A model generated the notes under the pieces. It worked only from the letters and a program-made list of their open reading frames with translations. It had not been told where the DNA came from and ran no database searches. From an uncultured Lachnospiraceae bacterium (lineage in GTDB: Bacteria; Bacillota; Clostridia; Lachnospirales; Lachnospiraceae), in contig CAMUMG010000001.1 in the NCBI GenBank assembly GCA_947089905.1, forward strand, positions 372,001-436,000: DNA of 64,000 nucleotides, read 5' to 3'. Each line of letters starts with the position of its first letter. The first letter of the stretch is position 1. This document shows, piece after piece, positions 44,668-53,220 of this stretch. A program made the translations under genes and the position numbers.

Positions 44668-45372
44668 TTAACCATAAAGATCAATAAACAATTTTACTTC
44701 TCCCTGTCCTACCGATAACCGTCGTGAAATTTCTCGAATAGAAAAATTTCTTTCATGAAGTTCCAAAATCTGTCTTTTTATATTTTCTGGTAACTCTTCT
44801 TCATCATTTTCATCTTGTAAATTTGTATCGATTACTTCTATCTTTTCGGTAACAGGAGGAACTGTAATAGGTTTTAGTGAAGGTTCAGGAGCTATTTTAA
44901 TATTCTCTTTTATAGGTTCTGTCTTTGTTCCCATTACCTTCATTTTCGCGTTTCTCAATTCCATAATCTTGTCAATGAAGCTTTGATTTTCTTTACGTAG
45001 CACTTCCATACGATTTAGAGTGCTTTTCATTTCTTCTTCTTTCTTCATCATCATATCATAAAGAAAAACCACCTCTTCATGACTACTTTCTATCTTTGTA
45101 AGAAGCTGTTCTCCAAATTCATTGATAGCAAGTATTTTTTCATTTGTCAAACGCTCTAATTCTTCTTTGGTATCCTCTATACAAGCAGAAGAAATTTCCT
45201 CCATTGTCTGTTGTGCCTGTGGTTTAAATTCAGAAAGAAGTTCTTCTATCTTCTCCCTTTTTTCCTCAGGTGTAAGTTCAATTAAATCTTTATTCTTTTT
45301 ATCTACTAAAAAAAAACTAATAATAATTAAAATTGCTCCGCCAGCTAATACTGCGATATCAAAACCCGTCAT
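44668..45372 (-). CDS. DUF6115 protein: membrane anchor, coiled coil, C-terminal HTH-like end
   Basis: About 234 residues. One N-terminal membrane helix (FDIAVLAGGAILIIISFFLV), then a highly charged helical region to about 150 that is probably a coiled coil (EELERLTNEKILAINEFGEQ), a Pro/Glu linker, and an HTH-like end NIKRQILELHERNFSIREIS RRLSVGQGEV. DUF6115 genes are typical of flagellar loci of Clostridia; function unknown. The start at 45372 is chosen because AAAGGTG lies 6 nt upstream; GTG 45381 is the alternative. Confidence 0.78.
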   Translation of the reverse strand: MTGFDIAVLAGGAILIIISFFLVDKKNKDLIELTPEEKREKIEELLSEFKPQAQQTMEEISSACIEDTKEELERLTNEKILAINEFGEQLLTKIESSHEEVVFLYDMMMKKEEEMKSTLNRMEVLRKENQSFIDKIMELRNAKMKVMGTKTEPIKENIKIAPEPSLKPITVPPVTEKIEVIDTNLQDENDEEELPENIKRQILELHERNFSIREISRRLSVGQGEVKLFIDLYG

Positions 45373-45399
45373 ATCTATCACCTTTATTGCTCTTTTTTT

Positions 45400-45720
45400 C
45401 TAGATCCGAATATCAAATTCTGTTGTTGAGCTCTGTTGTTTGTCGTCTGCTTCTTTTTTTGAATTCTTTCCTTTTTTCTTTCTATCTTTAGAATATAGAA
45501 AACCATTATTTCCTTTTTCTTTTGCATCATATCGATACTGTTTATTTTCTGTTTCTTTTGTTGGTATGGTCTGTCGATCTTTATGAATGGTTTCTGTCTG
45601 CATCCGATCACTGAGCTGAATTTGTTCATGTAGTGGTCGCTGGGTTTCTGTTGACCGCTGTATAGAAGCTTCTTGTGACTTTGGTGCCATTGTAATAACT
45701 TCAATCGGTGTAATTGCCAT
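45400..45720 (-). CDS. Small hydrophilic flagellar-operon protein
   Basis: 106 residues, MAITPIEVITMAPKSQEASI then Gln/Lys/Arg-rich sequence (KDRKKKGKNSKKEADDKQ). Proteins starting MAIxPI(D/E) of similar length commonly sit between FapA and DUF6115 genes in clostridial flagellar operons; their function is unknown. GGGGGAGGGAGAAATTT before the ATG supports translation. No membrane segment or known motif. An overlapping frame (45384-45704) lacks such a start site. Confidence 0.65.
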   Translation of the reverse strand: MAITPIEVITMAPKSQEASIQRSTETQRPLHEQIQLSDRMQTETIHKDRQTIPTKETENKQYRYDAKEKGNNGFLYSKDRKKKGKNSKKEADDKQQSSTTEFDIRI

Positions 45721-45746
45721 AAATTTCTCCCTCCCCCAATACCTGA

Positions 45747-47342
45747 TTAATATGTTTCCATTCGAATATCAGCTCCACCTTTAACAAGACGACAATGTTT
45801 TAAAGGTTTACGAATAAAGGAAATTACACTAGAAATAATAACTTTACATCCTGGATAAATCGTATCTTGTATTTTAATACAGCCTCCTCTATTTTCTTCT
45901 AACTCTGTTCCTATTTTTTTATACCTTTGATTTAAAGAAGCTAGTTTTTCCTCTTTTATTTTCTTTTCTGCTGTAGCATTTTTTAGATACTGAACCTTAT
46001 CTAAAGAGAGCCTTTCTCCATTCTTTAAACGTCTTGCATACACCATAACATTTTGGTTTATCTTTTCTAACTCTGACTGAAGTTCTGCAATCTCTTTTTC
46101 CATTCCTCGGTATTCTTCTAAAATATTAGGATCTGTTCCCACTTCTAAAACCGTTGTTGTTCCCATTGTAGAACCAGCCGTTTTTGCACAGATCATTGTA
46201 GTAGATCGTAATTCTCCACCCGAAATAAAACCTTTTTTTCCTGATGCAATAATATCCCCTCTAGCAGAAACATGGCTGTGCATAATCGCATCCGTTGAAA
46301 TATATCCACCCGCTGTCACTTCTGCACTTTCTATAAACTTTGAAACAATATTGCTTCCTGCAAATAACTTGCCTCGGTTCATTCCTGAAATTCCACGTTT
46401 TAAAATAATCTGTCCACCTGCTTCTAAAACGGCTCCCTCTACAACTCCATTTACAATAATATCGCCTTTGGCACGTACTGTAAATCCAGTTCTGACATTT
46501 CCTTTAACTGCTACATTTCCATCATAGGAAATATCTCCTGTTGAGGAATCAACATCTGCTGGAACTTCATAGATATCAGATACAAATACTTGATCATCTA
46601 TCAAACTGACATGTCCATCAACATCTGAGTAAATTTTTGTTCGATCTTCACTTGCAGAAATATTTCGTCCGAATTTTAAAATTTTATTTGTTACTTTTTG
46701 TGGTCTTATTACTGTACCACAAACATCAATTCCCGGTTTTCCCTGTACAGCAGGAGTTAATTGAGCAAGCAATTCTCCTTTTGAAACATGACAAATATTA
46801 TCTAGCTGATGAAAATCAACGCTACCATCCGTATTTGTTTTAGGCTTCATAGTAAGATCAGTATTAAAAAAATATTGAATAGAAGCATCCGATCCTTCTA
46901 CAGGATCTAATGCTACTGCCAATATATAATCTTTACAGTAACTAGGTGATTCTAAAAAGGAATCTAGGGCTTCTTCCTGTAATCCATATTTAATTCCCGC
47001 ATGAATCATATCATTTACGATCTCTTCCCTCGTCATACGTTTTCCCTGATTCGATGCTGGATAAAATCTCCCAACTGCCTTTCTCCGATTAAAATCAATT
47101 TCGATTTTTAACATTTCATCTTCTGGCATAAATTTTCCACTTGTAATCAAAATTTCTACTGATTTTTCTAGGGAATTGATTGCATCTAAAACTACTTTTT
47201 TATTATAATCTATCTTTTTTGCTCCTAAATACTCATCCACTTCTGCAAACTGGAGTGGTTCACCCCCCTCAGGAGGAATTAATACTAAATAAACTCCATT
47301 GGACTTTATATTTAAACGAAAATACCCATTCTGTGCTGCCAT
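45747..47342 (-). CDS. FapA-family (DUF342) polymer-like protein
   Basis: 531 residues. The middle part (about 180-400) is a right-handed beta-helix with short repeats (VAVKGNVRTGFTVRAKGDII, VNGVVEGAVLEAGGQIILKR, GISGMNRGKLFAGSNIVSKF), like bactofilins but of the FapA type. The N-terminal ~170 residues form the FapA domain and the C-terminus a coiled coil (EYRGMEKEIAELQSELEKI). FapA proteins in flagellar operons probably form assemblies affecting polarity or motility; mechanism unknown. Position after sigD is the usual one in Lachnospiraceae. Confidence 0.85.
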   Translation of the reverse strand: MAAQNGYFRLNIKSNGVYLVLIPPEGGEPLQFAEVDEYLGAKKIDYNKKVVLDAINSLEKSVEILITSGKFMPEDEMLKIEIDFNRRKAVGRFYPASNQGKRMTREEIVNDMIHAGIKYGLQEEALDSFLESPSYCKDYILAVALDPVEGSDASIQYFFNTDLTMKPKTNTDGSVDFHQLDNICHVSKGELLAQLTPAVQGKPGIDVCGTVIRPQKVTNKILKFGRNISASEDRTKIYSDVDGHVSLIDDQVFVSDIYEVPADVDSSTGDISYDGNVAVKGNVRTGFTVRAKGDIIVNGVVEGAVLEAGGQIILKRGISGMNRGKLFAGSNIVSKFIESAEVTAGGYISTDAIMHSHVSARGDIIASGKKGFISGGELRSTTMICAKTAGSTMGTTTVLEVGTDPNILEEYRGMEKEIAELQSELEKINQNVMVYARRLKNGERLSLDKVQYLKNATAEKKIKEEKLASLNQRYKKIGTELEENRGGCIKIQDTIYPGCKVIISSVISFIRKPLKHCRLVKGGADIRMETY

Positions 47343-47366
47343 TCAATTACCCCCTGTGTTTTTGCC

Positions 47367-48131
47367 TTACTGTCCCATAAAAATATCTATATTAGATCCT
47401 AATTTTTTTCTCATTTTTTGAAGTGCTTTTGTATGAAGTTGAGAAATCCTTGATTCTGAAACTTCTAACGCCACACTTATTTCTTTTAACGTCAAATCTT
47501 CATAATAATATAATAAAATCACTTTTTTCTCTTTTTCTGTCAACCCCTGAAGGGCATCCATTAAAATTCTTTTTAATTCTTCTTTTTCTATTACACGTTC
47601 TGGCTGTGCATAATCCTCACTACTTTGAGCTTCTACTTTTCCTTCTCCCTGTTCCATATATTCATCCAGGGAAACTAAGTTGGAAATTTTCATTTGGTTC
47701 TGCCAATTTTCTAATTCATCTGTTGAAATTTCTAATTCTTGTGCCAATTCTTTATCTGTTGCAGAACGCCCTGATATCGTTTCTAATTTTTGATAAGCAG
47801 CATCAATCTTTTTTTGTCTTTGTCGAAGTGTTCTAGGAAGCCAATCCATCTTTCTGATTTGATCTAAAATAGCCCCACGGATACGTAATGACGCATAAGT
47901 TTCAAATTTTACACCCTTCTCACAATCAAATTTATCAATCGCATCAATTAAACCAAAGATTCCATAACCGACCAAATCATCATATTCAACATTATAGCCC
48001 AAATAAATACTAAGTCTTCCTGCTACAATTTTGACCAGATTTGCATATTCCATAATAATCTGTTCTCTGAGTTCGGGCGTATGTTTCTTGCTATACTCAT
48101 CCCAAAGCTTTTGCTTCTCTTCTTCGTTCAT
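47367..48131 (-). CDS. sigD: Motility sigma factor (SigD/FliA, sigma-28 family)
   Basis: 254 residues. Region 2 LSIYLGYNVEYDDLVGYGIF GLIDAIDKFD-type core with FETYASLRIRGAILDQIRKM, region 3 SATDKELAQELEISTDELEN, and region 4 HTH DLTLKEISVALEVSESRISQ. It directs RNA polymerase to late flagellar and chemotaxis genes. I found no convincing TAAA-N15-GCCGATAA promoter inside this operon, so its targets (flagellin, motor, receptors) probably lie elsewhere. Being inside the fla/che operon couples its supply to hook-basal-body gene expression. Confidence 0.94.
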   Translation of the reverse strand: MNEEEKQKLWDEYSKKHTPELREQIIMEYANLVKIVAGRLSIYLGYNVEYDDLVGYGIFGLIDAIDKFDCEKGVKFETYASLRIRGAILDQIRKMDWLPRTLRQRQKKIDAAYQKLETISGRSATDKELAQELEISTDELENWQNQMKISNLVSLDEYMEQGEGKVEAQSSEDYAQPERVIEKEELKRILMDALQGLTEKEKKVILLYYYEDLTLKEISVALEVSESRISQLHTKALQKMRKKLGSNIDIFMGQ

Positions 48132-48206
48132 AGCCTTCTCTCCACTCTTTTTCTAACTGCATTGCACAGGACAGATCTTCACTCCTTTGAAGTCTATACA
48201 TATGCG

Positions 48207-48500
48207 TTACTCTTTTTCTTCGATTTTGGAAGCTTTATCTTCAAAGTTTTCTTGAGAATCCTCTTTTTCTTCCTCTACCTTTCTTTCCTCTTGTCGTGCT
48301 AATTCTTTTGCTGCATTTTCTGCTTGTGCATTAATTTTACTAACAATATGTCCTGCAATTTTTCCTATTATAAAAAATACGATCAATACTACTAATATAA
48401 TCTCTAGCATTGTCAGTAAACCTACACCATTTACTAAACAGCAAATACAAGCAGTTACTCCAGCTACTAGCATAATAATGGTTGGTATACTTTTTTCCAT
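48207..48500 (-). CDS. Small membrane protein between cheD and sigD
   Basis: 97 residues. Two membrane helices (IIMLVAGVTACICCLVNGVG and MLEIILVVLIVFFIIGKIAG) precede a strongly charged cytoplasmic tail (ARQEERKVEEEKEDSQENFE). Small proteins of this build are common between cheD and sigD in Clostridia; no function is known. It has no recognisable domain. The start at 48500 has AGGAGG 8 nt upstream. Confidence 0.72.
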   Translation of the reverse strand: MEKSIPTIIMLVAGVTACICCLVNGVGLLTMLEIILVVLIVFFIIGKIAGHIVSKINAQAENAAKELARQEERKVEEEKEDSQENFEDKASKIEEKE

Positions 48501-48526
48501 TGTCTAACCCTCCTATGTAAAATTTT

Positions 48527-49012
48527 TTAAAGGGTCTTACTTGGTTTACCAACCGATTTAATCAAAAGTTCCGCTGTTTCAGGATTAAATTCAATGGTAC
48601 GTCCATAATTTAGTCCTGTATCTTCTGCGAGAATCGGAATTCGTAACCGTTTTAACTTTTCTTTTACTGCCTCTACATTTCTATCGCCAATACGAAGCAT
48701 ATCATTGTTGCTATTAAATGCAAACATCTGTGCTCCGCCTGCAATTTTAGAAACTAAAGATGCCCTAGAAGCCCCTGCTTTTATTAAATATTTTATTAAT
48801 TCATCGATTCCTGTATCTGCAAACTTAGCCATATTTTCATTATTTTTTATTTTTGTACTGTCAGGTAGCATGATATGAACCATACCACTGATTTTCCTAA
48901 CCGGATCGTAAACGACTACTCCCACACAAGAACCTAATCCAAGGGTAGTGATACAATCTGGTGGAAGGCAGATATTTAAATCTGCCATACCAACCTTAAC
49001 CATCTTTCCCAT
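48527..49012 (-). CDS. cheD: Chemoreceptor glutamine deamidase CheD
   Basis: 161 residues. Catalytic Cys29 in LGLGSCVGVVVYDP, His46 in GMVHIMLPDS, and the conserved Thr/Ser-rich KIAGGAQMFAFNSNNDMLRI. CheD deamidates receptor glutamines and, in Bacillus-type systems, binds CheC to raise its CheY-P phosphatase activity. cheC lies directly upstream (8 bp), consistent with that complex. GGTGG lies 4 nt before the ATG. Confidence 0.95.
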   Translation of the reverse strand: MGKMVKVGMADLNICLPPDCITTLGLGSCVGVVVYDPVRKISGMVHIMLPDSTKIKNNENMAKFADTGIDELIKYLIKAGASRASLVSKIAGGAQMFAFNSNNDMLRIGDRNVEAVKEKLKRLRIPILAEDTGLNYGRTIEFNPETAELLIKSVGKPSKTL

Positions 49013-49020
49013 TCGACCAC

Positions 49021-49635
49021 CTACAATCCCAAAGAGCCAAGGATAATATTATAGGATTCAAGAGTCGGTATGAGAATAAAATATCCGTTTACCTGCGTCC
49101 CCTTATCCCCAAACTCGGTTTGAATTAACAATGCCTTGTCACTGACTTTACCAAACTCAATTGCTGGAACACTTAAAATTGCACCTGCCATATCGATTGA
49201 CATATATGGAACACTTGAAGTTACTGTCATATTGGTTAGTGTAGAAAGTGAAGACAAATATGCACCTGCAATAATATTTCCAATTTCCTGAAGTGCAGAA
49301 AGTTCCATTTCAGAAAAATCTTCTGCCCCTGCTGCTCCCCCCATCAATAAATTGACGATTTCATGTGCAGAAGACTTATCTAAAACAAACATCATCATCC
49401 CCTCAATACTGCCTTCTAAGGTCAATAAAATTCCAACAACTAAATTTTCTGCTCCACCGATCACTTCTGCAAGTTCTTTAAACTCAAGTAAATCTACTTT
49501 TGGTACTTGCATATCTATTTTTAGATTCAGCATTTTAGATAGTGCAGTTGTTGCATTTCCTGCACCAATATTTCCAATCTCTCGCAGAACATCAAACTGT
49601 AAGGCATTCATTTGATAAATATCTACATCTGCCAT
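49021..49635 (-). CDS. cheC: CheY-P phosphatase CheC
   Basis: 204 residues from MADVDIYQMN. Both phosphatase motifs of the CheC/CheX/FliY family are present (REIGNIGAGNATTALSKM and QEIGNIIAGAYLSSLSTL), each with the Glu and Asn that hydrolyse CheY phosphate. It adapts the response together with CheD. GGAGG 6 nt before ATG 49635 decides the start over one at 49662. Confidence 0.95.
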   Translation of the reverse strand: MADVDIYQMNALQFDVLREIGNIGAGNATTALSKMLNLKIDMQVPKVDLLEFKELAEVIGGAENLVVGILLTLEGSIEGMMMFVLDKSSAHEIVNLLMGGAAGAEDFSEMELSALQEIGNIIAGAYLSSLSTLTNMTVTSSVPYMSIDMAGAILSVPAIEFGKVSDKALLIQTEFGDKGTQVNGYFILIPTLESYNIILGSLGL

Positions 49636-49665
49636 TTTTATCCTCCTACAAAAACAGGACATTTT

Positions 49666-50136
49666 TTATTGTATTGTGTCCCTTTCCATAATTACTTCTG
49701 CAATATTTAATACAGTAATTAAACCATCTCCATGTTTTCCAACCCCAGAAAGATATTGAGCACGTACCTCGGAATCATTATTACTTACTTTATCAATATC
49801 TTCTTCTGTTAATGTCACTACTTCTTTTACTTCATCAACGATAATTCCAATTGCAGATTGAGCTTCTAACTTAATAATTAAAATACGAGTTGCATTTGTA
49901 ATTTCATCTGCTCTCAAACCAAATTTTAATCGTAAGCTCATGACTGGAATAATCTCACCACGAATATTAATAATTCCTTTAAAATAATTCTGTGCTTTTG
50001 GTACTCTTGTAATTCTCTGCATCCGTACAATATTCTCTACATATTGAATATCAATACCAAATTGTTCATTCCCAATTTTTACAACAATATACTGTCTGCT
50101 GTTTATTACTTGTTGATTCTTTGTATTTTCTTCCAT
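49666..50136 (-). CDS. cheW: Chemotaxis coupling protein CheW
   Basis: 156 residues. SH3-like CheW fold with RQYIVVKIGNEQFGIDIQYV, FKGIINIRGEIIPVMSLRLK and GIIVDEVKEVVTLTEEDID. It links receptors to the P5 domain of CheA. It follows cheA by 14 bp. Confidence 0.96.
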   Translation of the reverse strand: MEENTKNQQVINSRQYIVVKIGNEQFGIDIQYVENIVRMQRITRVPKAQNYFKGIINIRGEIIPVMSLRLKFGLRADEITNATRILIIKLEAQSAIGIIVDEVKEVVTLTEEDIDKVSNNDSEVRAQYLSGVGKHGDGLITVLNIAEVIMERDTIQ

Positions 50137-50150
50137 CTCGTTAAGCCCCC

Positions 50151-52742
50151 TTATACTAAAGTATTTACATCGAGAATTAACGCAATTTCACCATCTCCCA
50201 AAATGGTTGCACCGCTAATCATCTTAACGTTATTTATGTATTTTCCAATGGACTTAATTACAATCTCAAGCTGTCCAATTAAGTTATCCACTACAAGCCC
50301 TGCAAGTTTATCTCCCTTCTTTACAATAACAACGGTAAGTTCTTGGGCATCTTCTTTGACATCTTCTACATCTAAAATGGTACTTAAACGAATTAATGGA
50401 ATAACTGAGCCACGTAAATGAATAACTTCTTTTGTCTGAACATGTTTAATATCTTTTAATTCAACACTTTCAATTGTTTCAATACTTCCTAACGGAATAG
50501 CATATTTTTCACTTCCAAGTTCCACCATGAGAGCTTGAATAATCGCTAATGTAAGAGGTAAACGAATGATAAAATTACTGCCCTCTCCCAGTGCAGTTCT
50601 TGTTTCAATATTACCGCCTAAATTTTCAATACTAGTCTTTACAACATCTAATCCGACACCTCTTCCAGAAACATCTGTAATAACTTCTGAGGTAGAAAAA
50701 CTTGGTCGGAATAAAAGTTCAACAATTTCCTTATCTGTCATTCCCTCTGCTTGTTCCTCGGTAATTGTTCCTCTTTCTATTGCTTTATTTCGAACCTTTT
50801 CGACATTAATTCCGCAACCGTCATCTCTTACTTCAATAACTACATTATTTCCTTCCTGATAAGCGTCTAAAAAGATAGAACCAACTTCTGGCTTTCCAAG
50901 ACGAACTCTCTCTTCATTCGATTCCAGACCATGATCAGCAGCATTTCGAAGTAAGTGCATTAATGGATCACCAATTTCATCAATGACAGTACGATCTAAT
51001 TCTGTATCTTCACCTGTCATATATAATTCCATTTTTTTATTTAACTTTTTACTTAAATCTCGAATCATACGAGGAAATCGATTCACAACACTTTCAATAG
51101 GAACCATTCGAACTTTCATCACAGACTGGTGCATATCTGTTGTAATTCTCTCTAAATATTCAATCTGTTCATTAAATCCTTGATTAGCTGTTGCACCTTC
51201 CGAATTAGCCATAGACACTAATCCATTCTTTGCAATAATTAACTCACTGACAATATTCATTAAATCGTCTAATTTTTCAATATCTACACGAACAGAACGA
51301 TTTACAACTGGCTTCGACTGTTGTTTTCCATTTGTCGCAGTAGAAGCACGTTTTCCTACTGCCTGTTTTGCAGGTGCTGCCTGAACTGCCGCTGCACTTT
51401 GTTGAGAAGTTAAATTATTCGATGTTTGTGTTGTTGTTGTAGTTTCCGTAGTATTTTGGACTTGTGGTGTCTGTACCTTTTCTTCTGTCTTGTGCTCTGA
51501 TTCTGGCATATCTAATTTTACAAGATAAGCTGCCTTTATTTCTGAAACATTTAAAATAACCGTTTTTACATGTTCTAACTCTTCTTTTGTCAATAAAACC
51601 ATAGAAAAATCATAAGCAAATTTTTCATCTTCAATATCTTGTACTTCTGGTTGAGAGCGAATAATATCACCTATTTCATCTAAAGCCTTAAAGACAAGAA
51701 ATGCCCTTGCTGCTTTTAATAAGCAATTCTCTTGAACATAAACAGTGATTCCAAAAGCATTCATACCATTCTCATATGCTTTTATTACTGCCTTTTTTTC
51801 ATGTTCTGCTAAAGGTAATTCTTTATATCCGTTTGTTCCTTCTATCTGAGAAGCAGAAGTTTCTGACTGTATAGTTGCCTTTTCATCTTCTTTTGCTGTT
51901 CCCATACCTTCTTTTAAAAGACGGTTTAAATCCTTTATAATTGGCTCATTATCATCGGTTCCTTCATCTCCAAGGTTAATGATATTATCTAAATATTTTT
52001 CTAAAGCATCTAAACCACGAAATAAGACATCGACCAACTCTGCTTTTACTGTCATTTTTCCATTACGGATTTCAGAAAAAAGATTTTCCATATCATGGGT
52101 TAATCGCTGCATACGCTTATATCCCATCGTGCCTGCCATTCCTTTTAGAGAATGTGCTGCACGGAAAATCTCATTAATCGTATCTACATTATCTGGTTCT
52201 TTTTCTAAAACTAAAAGTTGTTCATTGAGCGATTGTAAATGTTCTTTTGTTTCATCAATAAAAATTCCTAAGTATTGGCTGACATCCATCCTATCGCACC
52301 CCCAAAGTTTTTTACTCTTTCTACTAAATCTACTAAATACTATACTCTTTAAAATATAGTCTAAATCTTTTATAATTTGCTCGTTATCATCGGTTCCTTC
52401 ATCTTTAAAATTAATGATATTATCTAAATACTTTTCTAATGAATCTAAAACACGAAATAAAACATTAATCCACCCTATGTTTATTGTGATTTTTTCCATG
52501 CAATGAATTCTATTGCAGATCTCCCAAAAAATCTCATGTATCTTTCGCATTAATCGATACATCCGCTTATAACCCATCACATGTGTCATTCCTGTTAAAG
52601 AATGTGCTATCCTAAAAATTTCGTTAAAAGCGTCTGCATTATCTAGTTCTTTTTCTAAGATGAGCAGTTGTTCTTTGAACGATTGTAATTCTTCTTGTGC
52701 TTTATCGATAAAAATATTCCAATATTTATCTAAGAAATCCAT
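50151..52742 (-). CDS. cheA: Chemotaxis histidine kinase CheA with an extra N-terminal HPt domain
   Basis: 863 residues. Residues 1-151 are an additional HPt/P1 unit with His47 in RIAHSLTGMTHVMGYKR. The normal CheA starts at M152 (52289): P1 with His197 in RAAHSLKGMAGTMGYKRM, P2 (about 330-420), a Gln/Thr/Ala linker, dimerisation P3 (VDIEKLDDLMNIVSELIIAK), ATPase P4 (HLLRNAADHGLES, VRDDGCGINVEKV, DVSGRGVGLDVVKTS) and CheW-like P5. GGGGGTG lies 7 nt before codon 152, so a 712-residue CheA may also be made. In the extra unit the conserved Lys of HSLKG is Thr, so it may accept phosphate poorly. It auto-phosphorylates and feeds CheY and CheB. Confidence 0.9.
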   Translation of the reverse strand: MDFLDKYWNIFIDKAQEELQSFKEQLLILEKELDNADAFNEIFRIAHSLTGMTHVMGYKRMYRLMRKIHEIFWEICNRIHCMEKITINIGWINVLFRVLDSLEKYLDNIINFKDEGTDDNEQIIKDLDYILKSIVFSRFSRKSKKLWGCDRMDVSQYLGIFIDETKEHLQSLNEQLLVLEKEPDNVDTINEIFRAAHSLKGMAGTMGYKRMQRLTHDMENLFSEIRNGKMTVKAELVDVLFRGLDALEKYLDNIINLGDEGTDDNEPIIKDLNRLLKEGMGTAKEDEKATIQSETSASQIEGTNGYKELPLAEHEKKAVIKAYENGMNAFGITVYVQENCLLKAARAFLVFKALDEIGDIIRSQPEVQDIEDEKFAYDFSMVLLTKEELEHVKTVILNVSEIKAAYLVKLDMPESEHKTEEKVQTPQVQNTTETTTTTQTSNNLTSQQSAAAVQAAPAKQAVGKRASTATNGKQQSKPVVNRSVRVDIEKLDDLMNIVSELIIAKNGLVSMANSEGATANQGFNEQIEYLERITTDMHQSVMKVRMVPIESVVNRFPRMIRDLSKKLNKKMELYMTGEDTELDRTVIDEIGDPLMHLLRNAADHGLESNEERVRLGKPEVGSIFLDAYQEGNNVVIEVRDDGCGINVEKVRNKAIERGTITEEQAEGMTDKEIVELLFRPSFSTSEVITDVSGRGVGLDVVKTSIENLGGNIETRTALGEGSNFIIRLPLTLAIIQALMVELGSEKYAIPLGSIETIESVELKDIKHVQTKEVIHLRGSVIPLIRLSTILDVEDVKEDAQELTVVIVKKGDKLAGLVVDNLIGQLEIVIKSIGKYINNVKMISGATILGDGEIALILDVNTLV

Positions 52743-53219
52743 ACCCTATCGTGTTACTATATTCTTTAAAATATCATCTAAATCCTTTATAATTTGCTCG
52801 TTATTATCGATTCCTTCATCTTTAAAAATATAGTCTAAATATTTTATAATTTGCTCGTTATCATCAGTTCCTTTATCTTTCAGGTTAATAATATTATCTA
52901 AATATTTTTCCAAAGCATCTAAACTACGAAATAAGACTTTAATCCACTCCATTTTTATTGTCATTTTTTCAATGCGAATATTTCTACTGCCATAACAGAT
53001 CTCAAAAAAAAGCTCATGTATCTTTCGCATTAATTTATACATCCGTTTATAACCTATCACATGTGTCATTCCTGTTAAAGAATGTGCTATCTTAAAAATT
53101 TCGTAAAGGGCATCTTCATTATCTAGTTCTTTTTCTAAGATGAGCAGTTGTTCTTTGAACGATTGTAATTCTTCTTGTGTTTCATCGATAAAATTATCCA
53201 AATATTGGATTATATCCAT
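52287..53219 (-). repeat. Tandem duplication of the CheA HPt-coding segment
   Basis: Two head-to-tail units of about 450-475 bp (53219-52746 and 52742-52290) lie before the regular cheA start. They are nearly identical over long stretches in their first ~250 bp and more diverged from the HPt of cheA itself. CGATAGG precedes the ATG of the second unit and the native cheA ATG, marking likely duplication junctions. The order of events (copying from cheA, then a more recent second copying) is inferred from the degree of divergence. Confidence 0.8.
52746..53219 (-). CDS. Free-standing HPt (CheA P1-like) protein
   Basis: 157 residues: a single CheA-P1-like helical domain with His46 in KIAHSLTGMTHVIGYKRMYK, then a C-terminal region that repeats a ~20-residue unit (KDKGTDDNEQIIKYLDYI, then KDEGIDNNEQIIKDLDDI). 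It keeps the phosphoacceptor histidine but, like the next unit, has Thr in place of Lys in HSLKG. It may take phosphate from CheA or dock to CheY/CheB as a buffer; untested. GGAG lies 7 nt before its ATG, which is 1 bp after the cheB stop. It ends 3 bp before the next unit. Confidence 0.78.
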   Translation of the reverse strand: MDIIQYLDNFIDETQEELQSFKEQLLILEKELDNEDALYEIFKIAHSLTGMTHVIGYKRMYKLMRKIHELFFEICYGSRNIRIEKMTIKMEWIKVLFRSLDALEKYLDNIINLKDKGTDDNEQIIKYLDYIFKDEGIDNNEQIIKDLDDILKNIVTR

Positions 53220-53220
53220 A

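Noticed and set aside
45384-45704. A second open frame overlapping the small flagellar-operon protein on the same strand
   Set aside because: No ribosome-binding site at its start, while the overlapping frame at 45400-45720 has GGGGGAGGGAG and a family-like MAITPIE start.
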